A stretch of 63,471 nucleotides of DNA from Actinomycetota bacterium (lineage in GTDB: Bacteria > Actinomycetota > Acidimicrobiia > Spongiisociales > UBA11373): contig JAHLKU010000007.1 of the NCBI GenBank assembly GCA_020444505.1, forward strand, positions 1 through 63,471, written 5' to 3'. A program made the position numbers and the translations under genes. The notes below the pieces were generated by a model. The model saw only the letters and a list, made by a program, of their open reading frames with translations. It searched no databases and was not told the DNA's origin. This document shows positions 37,034 through 46,875 of the stretch, piece after piece; within the stretch, counting starts at the first letter, position 1, and each line of letters begins with the position of its first letter.

Positions 37034-37521
37034 CCACCCTGTCGCTCCGTCCCATGACCGGCGACGACGCCGGGGCCGTGCTCGCCCTGGAGCGGGAGAT
37101 CTTCCCCACCCCGTGGACGGAGGGCATCCTGCGTGACGAACTGGCCGCCCCGCGCCGCACCTACCTGGTGGCGGAGGAGGACGGCGAGATCGTCGGCTAC
37201 GGCGGCGTGATGATCGTGGCGGCCGATGCCCACATCACCAACCTGGCGGTGGCGCCGTCGCGGCGGGGCAGGGGCGTGGCCACCCGGCTGTTCCTCGACC
37301 TGGCCGAGGGCGCGCTCGACGGCGGCGCCGAGCACCTGACCCTGGAGGTGCGGCTCTCCAACCTGGACGCCCGCCGCCTCTACAGCCGGTTCGGGTTCGC
37401 CCCGGTGGGCATCCGCAAGGACTACTACGTGGACGAGGACGCCCTGATCATGTGGGTGACCGACGCCGCCGGCCCCGAGTACCGGGGCCGGCTGGCCGCG
37501 ATCCGGGAGGGCCTGCGATGA
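37024..37521 (+). CDS. rimI: ribosomal protein S18-alanine N-acetyltransferase-like protein
   Basis: Encodes 165 residues from GTG at 37024. The GNAT acetyl-CoA loop RRGRGVATRLF and YSRFGFAPVGIRKDYY are RimI-like, and the position between tsaB and tsaD is its standard place. In the family it acetylates the N terminus of S18 and other proteins. Confidence 0.9.
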   Translation: MAVTTLSLRPMTGDDAGAVLALEREIFPTPWTEGILRDELAAPRRTYLVAEEDGEIVGYGGVMIVAADAHITNLAVAPSRRGRGVATRLFLDLAEGALDGGAEHLTLEVRLSNLDARRLYSRFGFAPVGIRKDYYVDEDALIMWVTDAAGPEYRGRLAAIREGLR

Positions 37522-38528
37522 CCGATGCCCCCGCCGTCCTCGGCATCGAGACCTCCTGCGACGAGACGGCCGTGGCCGTGGTGCGGGGGTACCGGGTGCT
37601 GTCGAACGTGCTGGCCAGCCAGGTGGACGCCCACGCCCGCTTCGGCGGGGTGGTGCCGGAGGTGGCTGCCCGCGCCCACGTGGAGGCCATCCGCGCCCTC
37701 ACCCACCGGGCGCTGGCCGAGGCGGGGATGCACCAGATGGACCTCGACGCCATCGCCGCCACCCGCGGGCCCGGCCTGGCGGGGGCGCTGATGGTGGGCT
37801 TCTCGTACGGCAAGGCGCTGGCGTGGGCGCTGGACACGCCGTTCCTCGGCATCGACCACATGGAGGGCCACCTGTTCGCCCCCCGCCTCGACGACCCGGA
37901 GTACGGCCCGCCGGCGATCGTGCTGCTGGCGTCGGGCGGGCACAGCCAGATCGTCCACTTGAAGGACTGGGGGGAGTACGAGACGCTGGGGTCCACCATC
38001 GACGACGCCGCCGGCGAGGCGTTCGACAAACTGGCCCGCTTCCTGGGCCTCGGCTACCCGGGCGGCCCTGCGATCGACCGGGAGTCGGAGGGCGGCGACC
38101 CCGATGCCGTCCGCTTCCCCCGGGCGCTCCCGGACCGGCCGTTCGACTTCTCCTTCAGCGGCCTGAAGACGTCGGTGGTCACCTACGTGCGCAAGCACCA
38201 CGCTGCGGGCACGCTGCCGCCGATCCCCGATCTGGCCGCCTCCATCCAGGAGGCGATCGCCGACGTGCTGGTGGCCAAGACGTTCAACGCCGTCGAGGAG
38301 ACCGGGGTGCGGGCACTGGCCGGCGGGGGCGGGGTCCTCGCCAACCGGCGGCTGCGGGCGAGACTGGCCGAGGAGGCGGACCGGCGGGGGGTGGCACTCC
38401 ATCTGCCGTCGGTGGCGATGTGCACCGACAACGGGGCGATGGTGGCCGCCGCCGGCGTGTACCGCCTGGGCCTGGGGGAGCGGACCGCTCCCTCGGCCGA
38501 CATCGACTCCTCCCTCCGCCTCGGTTGA
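37518..38528 (+). CDS. tsaD: tRNA N6-adenosine threonylcarbamoyltransferase TsaD
   Basis: Encodes 336 residues. GIETSCDETAVAVV at the start, the metal-binding HMEGH motif near residue 115, LLASGGHSQIV and FSGLKTSV are signatures of TsaD/Kae1. It completes t6A formation. It is the last gene of the operon, followed by a palindrome and the groES control region. Confidence 0.96.
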   Translation: MTDAPAVLGIETSCDETAVAVVRGYRVLSNVLASQVDAHARFGGVVPEVAARAHVEAIRALTHRALAEAGMHQMDLDAIAATRGPGLAGALMVGFSYGKALAWALDTPFLGIDHMEGHLFAPRLDDPEYGPPAIVLLASGGHSQIVHLKDWGEYETLGSTIDDAAGEAFDKLARFLGLGYPGGPAIDRESEGGDPDAVRFPRALPDRPFDFSFSGLKTSVVTYVRKHHAAGTLPPIPDLAASIQEAIADVLVAKTFNAVEETGVRALAGGGGVLANRRLRARLAEEADRRGVALHLPSVAMCTDNGAMVAAAGVYRLGLGERTAPSADIDSSLRLG

Positions 38529-38531
38529 ACT

Positions 38532-38548
38532 TGAGTCTGAGAGACTCA
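38532..38548 (+). terminator. palindrome after tsaD
   Basis: TGAGTCT (38532-38538) and AGACTCA (38542-38548) form a perfect seven-base inverted repeat around GAG, four bases after the tsaD stop, followed by GATTTCT. It is probably a weak terminator; an operator role cannot be excluded. Confidence 0.45.
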
Positions 38549-38577
38549 GATTTCTGGCCTCGCTCGCGTTGATCGCC

Positions 38578-38604
38578 TTGGCACTCGTTTCAGAAGAGTG
38601 CTAC
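38578..38604 (+). promoter_or_regulatory. CIRCE element 1 (HrcA operator)
   Basis: TTGGCACTC, nine bases, then GAGTGCTAC: one half-site is near-consensus and the other differs at its ends from TTAGCACTC-N9-GAGTGCTAA. It lies 74 bases before the groES start. Confidence 0.88.
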
Positions 38605-38606
38605 CC

Positions 38607-38633
38607 TTGGCACTCGTAAGCAGCGAGTGCTAG
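38607..38633 (+). promoter_or_regulatory. CIRCE element 2 (HrcA operator)
   Basis: TTGGCACTC, nine bases, then GAGTGCTAG, two bases after the first copy. The TTGGCA of this copy and CTAGTA at 38630-38635 are 17 bases apart, so the operator probably overlaps the groES promoter and bound HrcA would block RNA polymerase. Confidence 0.88.
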
Positions 38634-38651
38634 TACCCAAGGAGGGGTTCG

Positions 38652-38939
38652 ATGAAGCTGCAGCCCCTGGGCGACCGCATCGTCGTCAAGGCCACCGAGG
38701 AAGACGAGGCCCGCACTGCGTCCGGCCTGGTCATTCCCGACACCGCCAAAGAGAAGCCCCAGACCGGCGAGGTGCTGGCTGTGGGCCCCGGCGACTTCCA
38801 GGACGGGGAGCGCATCCCCATGGACGTGAGCGTCGGCGACACCGTCGTGTATTCCAAGTACGGCGGCACCGAGGTCAAGTTCGACGGCGAGGACTACCTG
38901 ATCCTCTCCGCCCGCGACGTCCTCGCCGTCATCCGCTGA
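38652..38939 (+). CDS. groES: co-chaperonin GroES
   Basis: Encodes 95 residues with [17 protein letters not shown], the mobile-loop region [20 protein letters not shown] and the [10 protein letters not shown] strand. It caps GroEL during folding. AAGGAGGGG lies just before the ATG. It is under the tandem CIRCE elements. Confidence 0.98.
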   Translation: MKLQPLGDRIVVKATEEDEARTASGLVIPDTAKEKPQTGEVLAVGPGDFQDGERIPMDVSVGDTVVYSKYGGTEVKFDGEDYLILSARDVLAVIR

Positions 38940-38955
38940 GGCCCTGAAGGAGTAA

Positions 38956-40593
<1,638 letters not shown>

Positions 40594-40614
40594 TCCGTCG
40601 ATCCTTCCAGATCA

Positions 40615-40648
40615 CGAGAGGGCCGGCCCCGCGGGGCCGGCCCTCTCG
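40615..40648 (+). terminator. strong hairpin terminator after groEL
   Basis: A perfect 34-base palindrome: CGAGAGGGCCGGCCCC (40615-40630) with GGGGCCGGCCCTCTCG (40633-40648). It has no T-run, a form common in actinobacteria. Confidence 0.75.
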
Positions 40649-40705
40649 CGTACCCGGGCGGGCGGGATAACCTCGTCGTGTTGCCCGGTCGAGGAGGATG
40701 TGGCG

Positions 40706-41230
40706 ATGAGAAGGATCGGCGGGTTCGCGATGGCCCTGCTGCTGGCGGCGTCGCTCGCCGCGTGCGGCGGCGACGATGCTCCGGCCACGGCACCGCCGAC
40801 CACCGCGACGGTCGCTCAGGACGTCGTGCCGTTCGACGGCGAGCCGTGCAGCCTCCTCTCCGCCGAGCAGGTGGCACAGGCCACCGGGTACCCGGTCACC
40901 GGGGTGCGGGACGAGCCGCCGGTCTCCTGTGTGTTCGACCTCGCCACCGGCGGCAACGTCTTCGTCTTCGTCAGTGTGGACGATGGCATGGGCCGCTTCG
41001 GCGGCGCCGCCAACCTCTACGAGCAGTACCTGCTGCTGGCCGGCGACGGTGAGACCGAGACCGTGGACGGGATCGGCGAGGGCGCGGTCTGCTGCCCGTT
41101 CCGGACGCTGGCCTTCGATGCCGGCGAGGGCCGGTTCTTCGCGGTCGGGGTCGCCGGCACGTTCAACGCCCTGGCCGAGCCGCTCGAGGAGTTGAAGGCG
41201 CTCGCCGCGGCGATGCTCGCCGGCCTCTGA
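40706..41230 (+). CDS. putative lipoprotein, DUF3558-like
   Basis: Encodes 174 residues. A signal with the lipobox LAAC (about Cys20) and a GGDDAPATAPPTTAT linker precede a globular domain opening PCSLLSAEQVAQATGYPV, which resembles DUF3558 lipoproteins. ATG 40706 is chosen over GTG 40700 because GGAGG at 40693-40697 is eight bases upstream of it. A TAACCT hexamer at about 40673 is a possible -10. Function unknown. Confidence 0.75.
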   Translation: MRRIGGFAMALLLAASLAACGGDDAPATAPPTTATVAQDVVPFDGEPCSLLSAEQVAQATGYPVTGVRDEPPVSCVFDLATGGNVFVFVSVDDGMGRFGGAANLYEQYLLLAGDGETETVDGIGEGAVCCPFRTLAFDAGEGRFFAVGVAGTFNALAEPLEELKALAAAMLAGL

Positions 41231-41238
41231 TCGGGCCG

Positions 41239-41847
41239 CTACCGCCTCTGCACCCAGCCTTCGGCGGCGTAGCGTGTGCGGTCGGCGGCGAACTCGTCGT
41301 CGAGGATGCCCCACAGCGAGTGGTCCAGCCAGGTCCCGGCGACCAGCACCTCCTTGCGGAGCAGGCCCTCGCGCACGAACCCGAGCTTCTCGGCGATGCG
41401 CTCGCTGGCGTGGTTGCCGACGGCGATCCGCAGCGTCACCCGATGCAGGCCCAGTTCCTCGAAGGCCACCTGCACCACCCGGGCGGCGGCTTCGGTGCCG
41501 ATGCCGCTCCCGGTGGCGTTCGAGCGCACCCAGTAGCCGATCTCCCCGGCCTCCTCGCGACGCGAGGTGTGCCACACCGACACGTTGCCGAGGTGCCTGC
41601 GGGGCCGGTCGGCGGCCCGGATCGCGAAATCGAACGCCCTTCCTTCGGCCCAGGCGGCGCTGCTGTCGCGGATGAAGCGGACGGCGTCGCTGCGGCCGTA
41701 GCCGTCGTGCGCCCAGGGCAGCCACCGGGCCAGGTCGTCGATCGAATCGCCCACCGCGGCGATCAGCGGGTCGGCGTCGCGGCGGCGGAACGGGTGCAGG
41801 ACGAGCCGCCGGGTGGTGCGGTCCTTGGTCGGGAGCGGCCGGGGCAT
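41239..41847 (-). CDS. GNAT acetyltransferase, RimJ/RimL type
   Basis: Encodes 202 residues. RRLVLHPFRRRDADPL, GEIGYWVRSNATGSGIGTEAA and NHASERIAEKLGFVREG match the acetyltransferases that modify ribosomal protein N termini or small amines. The substrate is unknown. It converges with the lipoprotein gene with an eight-base gap. Confidence 0.85.
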   Translation of the reverse strand: MPRPLPTKDRTTRRLVLHPFRRRDADPLIAAVGDSIDDLARWLPWAHDGYGRSDAVRFIRDSSAAWAEGRAFDFAIRAADRPRRHLGNVSVWHTSRREEAGEIGYWVRSNATGSGIGTEAAARVVQVAFEELGLHRVTLRIAVGNHASERIAEKLGFVREGLLRKEVLVAGTWLDHSLWGILDDEFAADRTRYAAEGWVQRR

Positions 41848-41865
41848 TTGGGCAGCCTATCGCCC

Positions 41866-41878
41866 TACGATGCCCGGG
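41866..41878 (+). promoter_or_regulatory. probable leaderless promoter, TACGAT -10 hexamer
   Basis: TACGAT (41866-41871) lies six bases before the GTG at 41878, with no ribosome-binding site. Confidence 0.5.
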
Positions 41879-42411
41879 TGTCGCTCTGGGACCCCCTCGC
41901 CACGCTGCCCCCCGTCGCCGACGACCCGGGCCTGCTCGCCGCCGTCCTGGTGCCCCTGTACGAGGACGGCGACGACCTGCGCATGGTGCTCACCAAGCGT
42001 CCGGATTCGATGCGGACCCACGCCGGCGACGTCGTGTTCCCCGGCGGCATGATCGATCCCGGCGACGACGGCCCGGTCGGCGCCGCGACCCGGGAGGCGT
42101 GGGAGGAGGTGGGCATCCCGCCCGGCGACGTGGAGGTGCTCGGCGGCCTGTCGCCGCTCACCACCCGGTCGCGGCAGATGTGGATCGCCCCGGTGGTGGC
42201 CCGCATCCGCCGCCCCGCCGAGTTGCGCCCGGAGCCGGGAGAGGTGGACGCCATCATCGAGCCCACCGTCGGGGAGTTGCTGCCGGACGCCGTCTGGACC
42301 GCAGAGGACTGGGGCGGGCACACCGTGTGGTTCCACGAGTTCCCCGACGGCATCCTGTGGGGGGCGACGGCGCGTATGGTCCGCCAGTTGCTCGGGTACT
42401 TCCGGGGCTAG
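41878..42411 (+). CDS. Nudix hydrolase, CoA pyrophosphatase-like
   Basis: Encodes 177 residues. The Nudix box GGMIDPGDDG...REAWEEVGI is preceded by KRPDSMRTHAGDVVFPGG, the pattern of CoA-cleaving Nudix enzymes (NUDT7/YeaB group). The frame continues far upstream; GTG 41878 is selected because a TACGAT hexamer is six bases before it and no ribosome-binding site or earlier likely start is seen. Confidence 0.85.
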   Translation: MSLWDPLATLPPVADDPGLLAAVLVPLYEDGDDLRMVLTKRPDSMRTHAGDVVFPGGMIDPGDDGPVGAATREAWEEVGIPPGDVEVLGGLSPLTTRSRQMWIAPVVARIRRPAELRPEPGEVDAIIEPTVGELLPDAVWTAEDWGGHTVWFHEFPDGILWGATARMVRQLLGYFRG

Positions 42412-42416
42412 CCGGG

Positions 42417-42429
42417 TATCGTCGCCCGA
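42417..42429 (+). promoter_or_regulatory. probable leaderless promoter, TATCGT -10 hexamer
   Basis: TATCGT (42417-42422) is six bases before the ATG at 42429. Confidence 0.45.
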
Positions 42430-42998
42430 TGGCTCACATCGTCCTGTTCCACCACGCCCTCGGGCTCACGCCCGGTGTGCTCGCTTTCGCCGGCTCGCTG
42501 CGGGAGGCGGGGCACACCGTCGATGCCCCCGACCTGTACGAGGGGGCGACGTTCCCCAACATCTCGCTCGGCGTGGCACACGCCGAGAACCTCGGCTTCG
42601 ACACGGTGATCGACCGCGGCGTGGCCGCCGCCGGGCACGGCGAGGGCCGGGTGTACGCCGGGTTCTCGCTCGGCGTGCTGCCGGCCCAGCAGCTGGCTCA
42701 GACCGCACCGGGGGCGAAGGGGGCGCTGCTGTACCACGGCGCGGTCCCGCCCGAGATGCTGGGCTCGCCGTGGCCGGCCGGCCTGCCGGTGCAGATGCAC
42801 TTCATGGAGAGCGACCCGTGGGGCGAGGAGGACCTGGAGGCCGCCCGGGAGCTGGCGGCCTCGGTCGAGCGCGCCGAGCTGTTCACGTACCCGGGGTCGG
42901 GCCACCTCTTCGCCGACCCGGGGGTCGGCGATTACGACGCCGGGGCGGCCGCGCTGCTGCTGGAGCGCAGCCTGGCCTTCCTCGCCGGCCTGGGGTGA
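42429..42998 (+). CDS. dienelactone hydrolase family protein
   Basis: Encodes 189 residues of the alpha/beta-hydrolase fold. Ser80 in GFSLG is the probable nucleophile in place of the cysteine of classical dienelactone hydrolase; His159 in GSGHLF and Asp129 in ESDPW complete a plausible triad. The substrate is unknown. Confidence 0.82.
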   Translation: MAHIVLFHHALGLTPGVLAFAGSLREAGHTVDAPDLYEGATFPNISLGVAHAENLGFDTVIDRGVAAAGHGEGRVYAGFSLGVLPAQQLAQTAPGAKGALLYHGAVPPEMLGSPWPAGLPVQMHFMESDPWGEEDLEAARELAASVERAELFTYPGSGHLFADPGVGDYDAGAAALLLERSLAFLAGLG

Positions 42999-43028
42999 GC
43001 GGGCCGCCGCCGCCGGGGCTGGTGGCCC

Positions 43029-43571
43029 TCAGGCGGTCCCCGTCTCCAGCCCGAGGATGGCGTAGGGACCGGCGCCGTCCGGGGGCTCGAAGGCCTCGTG
43101 GAGCACCCGCCAGCCGCGGCGCAGATAGAACCCGAATGCCTCGTCGTTGTCCATGCGCACGGTGAGCACCGCCCGGCGGTGGGGGAGCCCGTCGAACAGG
43201 GCATCGGTGAGGCGGGCGGCGATGCCCTGCCGCCGGTGTGCTGCGAGCACGCCGAGTTGGGCGAACTCGAAGTGGCCGTCGAGCCATGTCTCGGCGATTG
43301 GGCTCCCGGCGGCCGCCGCCATCAGGTCGCGCCACGGCTGGCCGGGGGCGCCGGTGTACCCGTAGGCGTAGCCGGTCATCGGGCCGCCGCCGGACGGCGT
43401 GGCCGACGCCCAGCGGAACCCGGGCCGCGCGGCGTGCTCGTCGAGCACCCGGGCGTACGCCGCCGACTCCTCGGCGGTCGACCCGTGGACGTCGGCGTGG
43501 GCGGCGAGCAGCGCCTCCCGGGCGTGGGGGAGGTCGGCGGGCGGCTGCAGCCGGATGTCGAACGTGGGCAT
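43029..43571 (-). CDS. GNAT acetyltransferase
   Basis: Encodes 180 residues from ATG at 43571. LGVLAAHRRQGIAARLTDALF is the acetyl-CoA loop and DNDEAFGFYLRRGWRVL the typical C-terminal region. It lies eight bases after the VOC gene on the same strand, so they may form a pair. Substrate unknown. Confidence 0.8.
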   Translation of the reverse strand: MPTFDIRLQPPADLPHAREALLAAHADVHGSTAEESAAYARVLDEHAARPGFRWASATPSGGGPMTGYAYGYTGAPGQPWRDLMAAAAGSPIAETWLDGHFEFAQLGVLAAHRRQGIAARLTDALFDGLPHRRAVLTVRMDNDEAFGFYLRRGWRVLHEAFEPPDGAGPYAILGLETGTA

Positions 43572-43579
43572 CGCGGGCC

Positions 43580-43969
43580 TCAGTCCAGTCCGAAGTAGGC
43601 CTGGAGCCGGTCGTCCAGCCCCGGCGGCGGCTCGAACACCTCCAGCAGCAGGCCGTCGGGCGCCTCCACCATCGAGTAGCGGCCCCCGCCGGTGTCGACG
43701 ATGGGACGGGGGCGGTGGCCCGCGGCGGCCAGTTCGGCGACGCAGGCGTCGAGGTCGTCGACGCACATCCCCAGGTGGTTGACGGGGCCGCGCCGGTTGG
43801 GCGGCTGGTCGTAGAAGTGGACGGCGCCGGTGCCGACGCGCATGAACACGTTGCGGGCCCCTGCGAACTCGAGGTCGGCGACCACCTCGCCGCCGAAGTG
43901 GTCGCGGTAGAAGGCGACGGAGGCGTCCAGGTCGGACGCCATCAGGTGGGCGTGGTGGAGACTGCGCAT
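43580..43969 (-). CDS. VOC/glyoxalase superfamily protein
   Basis: Encodes 129 residues with two beta-alpha-beta-beta-beta modules: LHHAHLMASDLDASVAFYRDHFG and VNHLGMCVDDLDACVAELAAAGH. The family binds a metal through His/Glu residues and includes glyoxalases, dioxygenases and resistance proteins. The exact reaction is not evident. Confidence 0.82.
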   Translation of the reverse strand: MRSLHHAHLMASDLDASVAFYRDHFGGEVVADLEFAGARNVFMRVGTGAVHFYDQPPNRRGPVNHLGMCVDDLDACVAELAAAGHRPRPIVDTGGGRYSMVEAPDGLLLEVFEPPPGLDDRLQAYFGLD

Positions 43970-44025
43970 CTGTTCCCCCGGGTGGCCTGGGGTGATCGTA
44001 CGTCAGGATCCGCCTTGCCCACGGG

Positions 44026-44042
44026 ATGTTAGGGACTAACAT
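44026..44042 (+). promoter_or_regulatory. palindromic operator of the TetR regulator
   Basis: ATGTTAG (44026-44032) and CTAACAT (44036-44042) form a perfect inverted repeat around GGA, ending eight bases before the TetR start. Its position and symmetry fit autorepression by the adjacent regulator. Confidence 0.7.
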
Positions 44043-44049
44043 TCTGGGC

Positions 44050-44619
44050 ATGTCGAAGGCGGAGCGGACCAAGCAGGAGCTGCAGGATGCGGCGGTCCGG
44101 CTGTTCGCCGAGCGGGGCTACGACCACGTGACCGTCGAGGAGATCGCCGCGTCCGTCGGGGTGTCGCACATGACCTTCTACCGCAACTTCCCGACCAAGG
44201 CGTCGGTGCTGACGTGGGACCCCTTCGACCCGGTGATCGGCGAGATGGTGGCGGCGTCCGACCCGTCGCTGCCGCCGTTGCAGCGGGTGTGCCGGGCCAT
44301 CGGGGACGCCTGGGCCCACTTCGAGGAGCCCGACGACGAACTGATCCGCGTCCGGTTCCGGATCCTCACCCAGGACGACGATCTCGTTGCCCACGCATGG
44401 TCGAACACCCGCGAGACCGAGCGGGTGGTCGTCGAGGCGCTCGTCGCCACCGGAGCGCCGGTGCTGGAGGCTCGCATCGCAGCGGGAGCGGTGATGGGGG
44501 CGCTGATGGCGGCGCTGATCGACTGGGGCCGGGACGAGGAAGCCGGGCCGCTGGGCGCCCGGGTGGAGGCGGCGGTCGGGCAGTTGGCGGCCCCGTACGA
44601 GGAGGCACACGATGCGTGA
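44050..44619 (+). CDS. TetR-family transcriptional regulator
   Basis: Encodes 189 residues. The N-terminal helix-turn-helix is TVEEIAASVGVSHMTFYRNF; the C-terminal ligand-binding part is variable. ATG 44050 is chosen because the frame's earlier ATG at 44026 lies inside the palindrome. The stop overlaps the ABC ATPase gene, so regulator and transporter are co-transcribed and the ligand is probably a substrate of that exporter. Confidence 0.88.
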   Translation: MSKAERTKQELQDAAVRLFAERGYDHVTVEEIAASVGVSHMTFYRNFPTKASVLTWDPFDPVIGEMVAASDPSLPPLQRVCRAIGDAWAHFEEPDDELIRVRFRILTQDDDLVAHAWSNTRETERVVVEALVATGAPVLEARIAAGAVMGALMAALIDWGRDEEAGPLGARVEAAVGQLAAPYEEAHDA

Positions 44620-45358
44620 GGCGATGATCGAGGCCGGGGGATTGGTGCGGACGTTCGGCGAGGACCGGGCGGTGGACGGCGTCGACCTGCAGGTTGCGGC
44701 GGGTGAGGTGCACGCCATCGTCGGCCTCAACGGTGCGGGGAAGACCACGCTGATGCGGATGCTCCTCGGCATGCTCCGCCCGACGGCCGGGACTGCGCGC
44801 CTCGACGGGGCCGAGGTCGCCACGGCGGGGCCCGGGGTGTGGCGCCGGGTGGGCTGCATGATCGAGGCGCAGTTCGTGTACCCCGAGTTGACGGTGCGGG
44901 AGAACCTGCGAGGCGCCGCCCTGTTGCACGGACTGCCGCGCGACGGCATCGGCCCGGAGGTCGACCGGGTGATCGGCGAGTTCCTGCTCGGGCGGTGGGA
45001 GCACAAGCGGGCGCGCACCCTGTCGCTGGGCAACAAGCAGCGCCTCGGCCTGGCGGCAGCGCTCCTGCACCGCCCGTCCATCCTGATCCTCGATGAGCCG
45101 TCCAACGCCCTCGACCCGGCCGGGGTGGTGTTCGTCCGCGACCTGTTGCGGGACGCCGCCGCCGACGGGGCGGCGGTGCTGGTGTCCAGCCACCACCTCG
45201 ACCAGTTGGCGAGGGTGGCGGACCGCATCACCGTGCTCCACCGGGGCGTGATCGTCGGCGACCTCGACCCCGGCGGCACCGACCTGGAGGAGCGGTTCTT
45301 CTCCGAGGTCTACGAGGCCGATCGGGTCCGGGCCGCTCGAGCGACGGGGGCGGCATGA
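44612..45358 (+). CDS. ABC transporter ATP-binding protein
   Basis: Encodes 248 residues. Walker A GLNGAGKT, the signature LSLGNKQRL, Walker B ILILDEPSNALDP and the HHLDQL switch are present. The type resembles drug or lantibiotic exporters. It forms a two-gene transporter with the permease, whose start overlaps its stop. Confidence 0.93.
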   Translation: MREAMIEAGGLVRTFGEDRAVDGVDLQVAAGEVHAIVGLNGAGKTTLMRMLLGMLRPTAGTARLDGAEVATAGPGVWRRVGCMIEAQFVYPELTVRENLRGAALLHGLPRDGIGPEVDRVIGEFLLGRWEHKRARTLSLGNKQRLGLAAALLHRPSILILDEPSNALDPAGVVFVRDLLRDAAADGAAVLVSSHHLDQLARVADRITVLHRGVIVGDLDPGGTDLEERFFSEVYEADRVRAARATGAA

Positions 45359-46122
45359 GGCGGGCGCTGGCGTTCGAGTTCTCGAAGATGAGGAAGTCGC
45401 TCGTCGTCGCGGTGACGACGGCGCTGATCGTGGTGCTGGTCCCGGGGCTCTGCCTGGGGTTCGTGGTGATCGCCGAGCGGGGCGGCACCGGGGTGATGGC
45501 GCTGAAGGCGCAGGCGATGGTGTCGGGTGAGGGCTGGGAGGCCTACCTGGGGCTGTTGGGCCAGATGACCGCGATCACCCTGTTCATCGGTCCGGGCGTG
45601 GTGGCCGCATGGGCGTTCGGCCGGGAGCACGCCGACGGGACGTTCCCGTCGCTGTTCGCCATGCCGGTGGACCGGGGGACGGTCGCCGCCGCCAAGTTCG
45701 TGGTGCTGGCGGCATGGGGTGCCGCGCTGACGGCGCTGCTGCTGGCGGCGACCGTGCTGGTCGGCATCGTCGGGGGCGTGGGGCCGATGGGAGACATCGA
45801 CCTCGCCACCACCCTGGCGCGCATGGGCCTGGTCGGGGTGCTGACGGCGCTGCTGGCCCTGACGGTCGGGTATGCCGCCAGCGTGGGCCGCGGCTACCTG
45901 CCGGCGTTCGGGGCCCTCATCCTGCTCACGATCGCCGCCCAGGTGGCGGTGCTGTTCGGCACCGGGGGATGGTTCCCCTATGCGGCGCCGGGCCTGTATG
46001 CGGTGGCCGGATCGGAGGAGGGGATCGACGTGCACGCGGTCCAGTTGCTCCTGGTCCCGCTGCTGGCGCTGGCGGTGGCGTGGGCCACGGTGCGGTGGTG
46101 GCGCACCGCCGAGGTGGTGTGA
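45355..46122 (+). CDS. ABC transporter permease
   Basis: Encodes 255 residues with six hydrophobic segments. A basic start (MRRALAFEFSKMRKS) and the AWAFGREHADGTFPSLFAMPVDRG loop are typical of ABC-2 export permeases. The exported compound is unknown. It converges on the DUF554 gene with a four-base gap. Confidence 0.85.
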   Translation: MRRALAFEFSKMRKSLVVAVTTALIVVLVPGLCLGFVVIAERGGTGVMALKAQAMVSGEGWEAYLGLLGQMTAITLFIGPGVVAAWAFGREHADGTFPSLFAMPVDRGTVAAAKFVVLAAWGAALTALLLAATVLVGIVGGVGPMGDIDLATTLARMGLVGVLTALLALTVGYAASVGRGYLPAFGALILLTIAAQVAVLFGTGGWFPYAAPGLYAVAGSEEGIDVHAVQLLLVPLLALAVAWATVRWWRTAEVV

Positions 46123-46126
46123 CTCC

Positions 46127-46855
46127 TCACGCCCACCACTTCACGAAGAGGGGGGCGAGCAGGACGGCGGGGATCATGTTCGCCACCCGGATGCGCTGCA
46201 GGTCCAGCAGGCGCAGCGAGATGCCGAGCAGCAGGATGCCGCCTGCCGCGCCGAGGGCATCCAGCATCGGATCGGTGAGGACACCCTCCAGGGCGCCGGA
46301 GCCCAGGGCGATGCCGCCCTGCAGGATCGCCACCGGCAGCGCGGCGAGGATCACGCCCCACCCGTAGACCGAGGCGAAGGCGATGGAGGCGAACCCGTCG
46401 AGGGCAGCCTTCACCAGCAGCAGGTCGGGGTTGCCGAGGCCGTCCTCGATGGAGCCGACGATCAGCAGCGGCCCCACGCAGAACACCAGCGAGGCGATCA
46501 CGAACCCCTCGGCGAAACCACGGCGTGGAGCGGCCGGCTCGGCGGTCTCGGGGGCGTCGACGTCGATGTCCACCCGGTGCTTGCGGGCGAAGCGCTGCTG
46601 CAGGGAGCCGCCGAACCATTCCAGGCCGGATTCGATGCGGAGCAGCTCGCCGATCAGGGTGCCCACCAGCACGGCCCCCAGCACCAGCGGGAACTCGTCG
46701 GTGGCCAGCGTCTCCCGGAAGCCGAGCGCCATCGTCACCAGGCCGAGCGCCGCCATGATCGTGGTGCGCAGCCGCTCGGGGATGCGAGTCCCGGCGACCG
46801 ATCCGATGGAGGCCCCGGCGAGCACGGCGGCGACGTTCGTGATCGTGCCGATCAT
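46127..46855 (-). CDS. DUF554 membrane protein
   Basis: Encodes 242 residues with about seven hydrophobic segments. The opening MIGTITNVAAVLAGASIGSV and the FVIASLVFCVGPLLIVGSIEDG motif identify DUF554, a probable small-molecule transporter family. A charged cytosolic stretch lies near residues 85-110. The ATG is at 46855. Confidence 0.88.
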   Translation of the reverse strand: MIGTITNVAAVLAGASIGSVAGTRIPERLRTTIMAALGLVTMALGFRETLATDEFPLVLGAVLVGTLIGELLRIESGLEWFGGSLQQRFARKHRVDIDVDAPETAEPAAPRRGFAEGFVIASLVFCVGPLLIVGSIEDGLGNPDLLLVKAALDGFASIAFASVYGWGVILAALPVAILQGGIALGSGALEGVLTDPMLDALGAAGGILLLGISLRLLDLQRIRVANMIPAVLLAPLFVKWWA

Positions 46856-46875
46856 GGCCGCACGATAGGGCGCCG

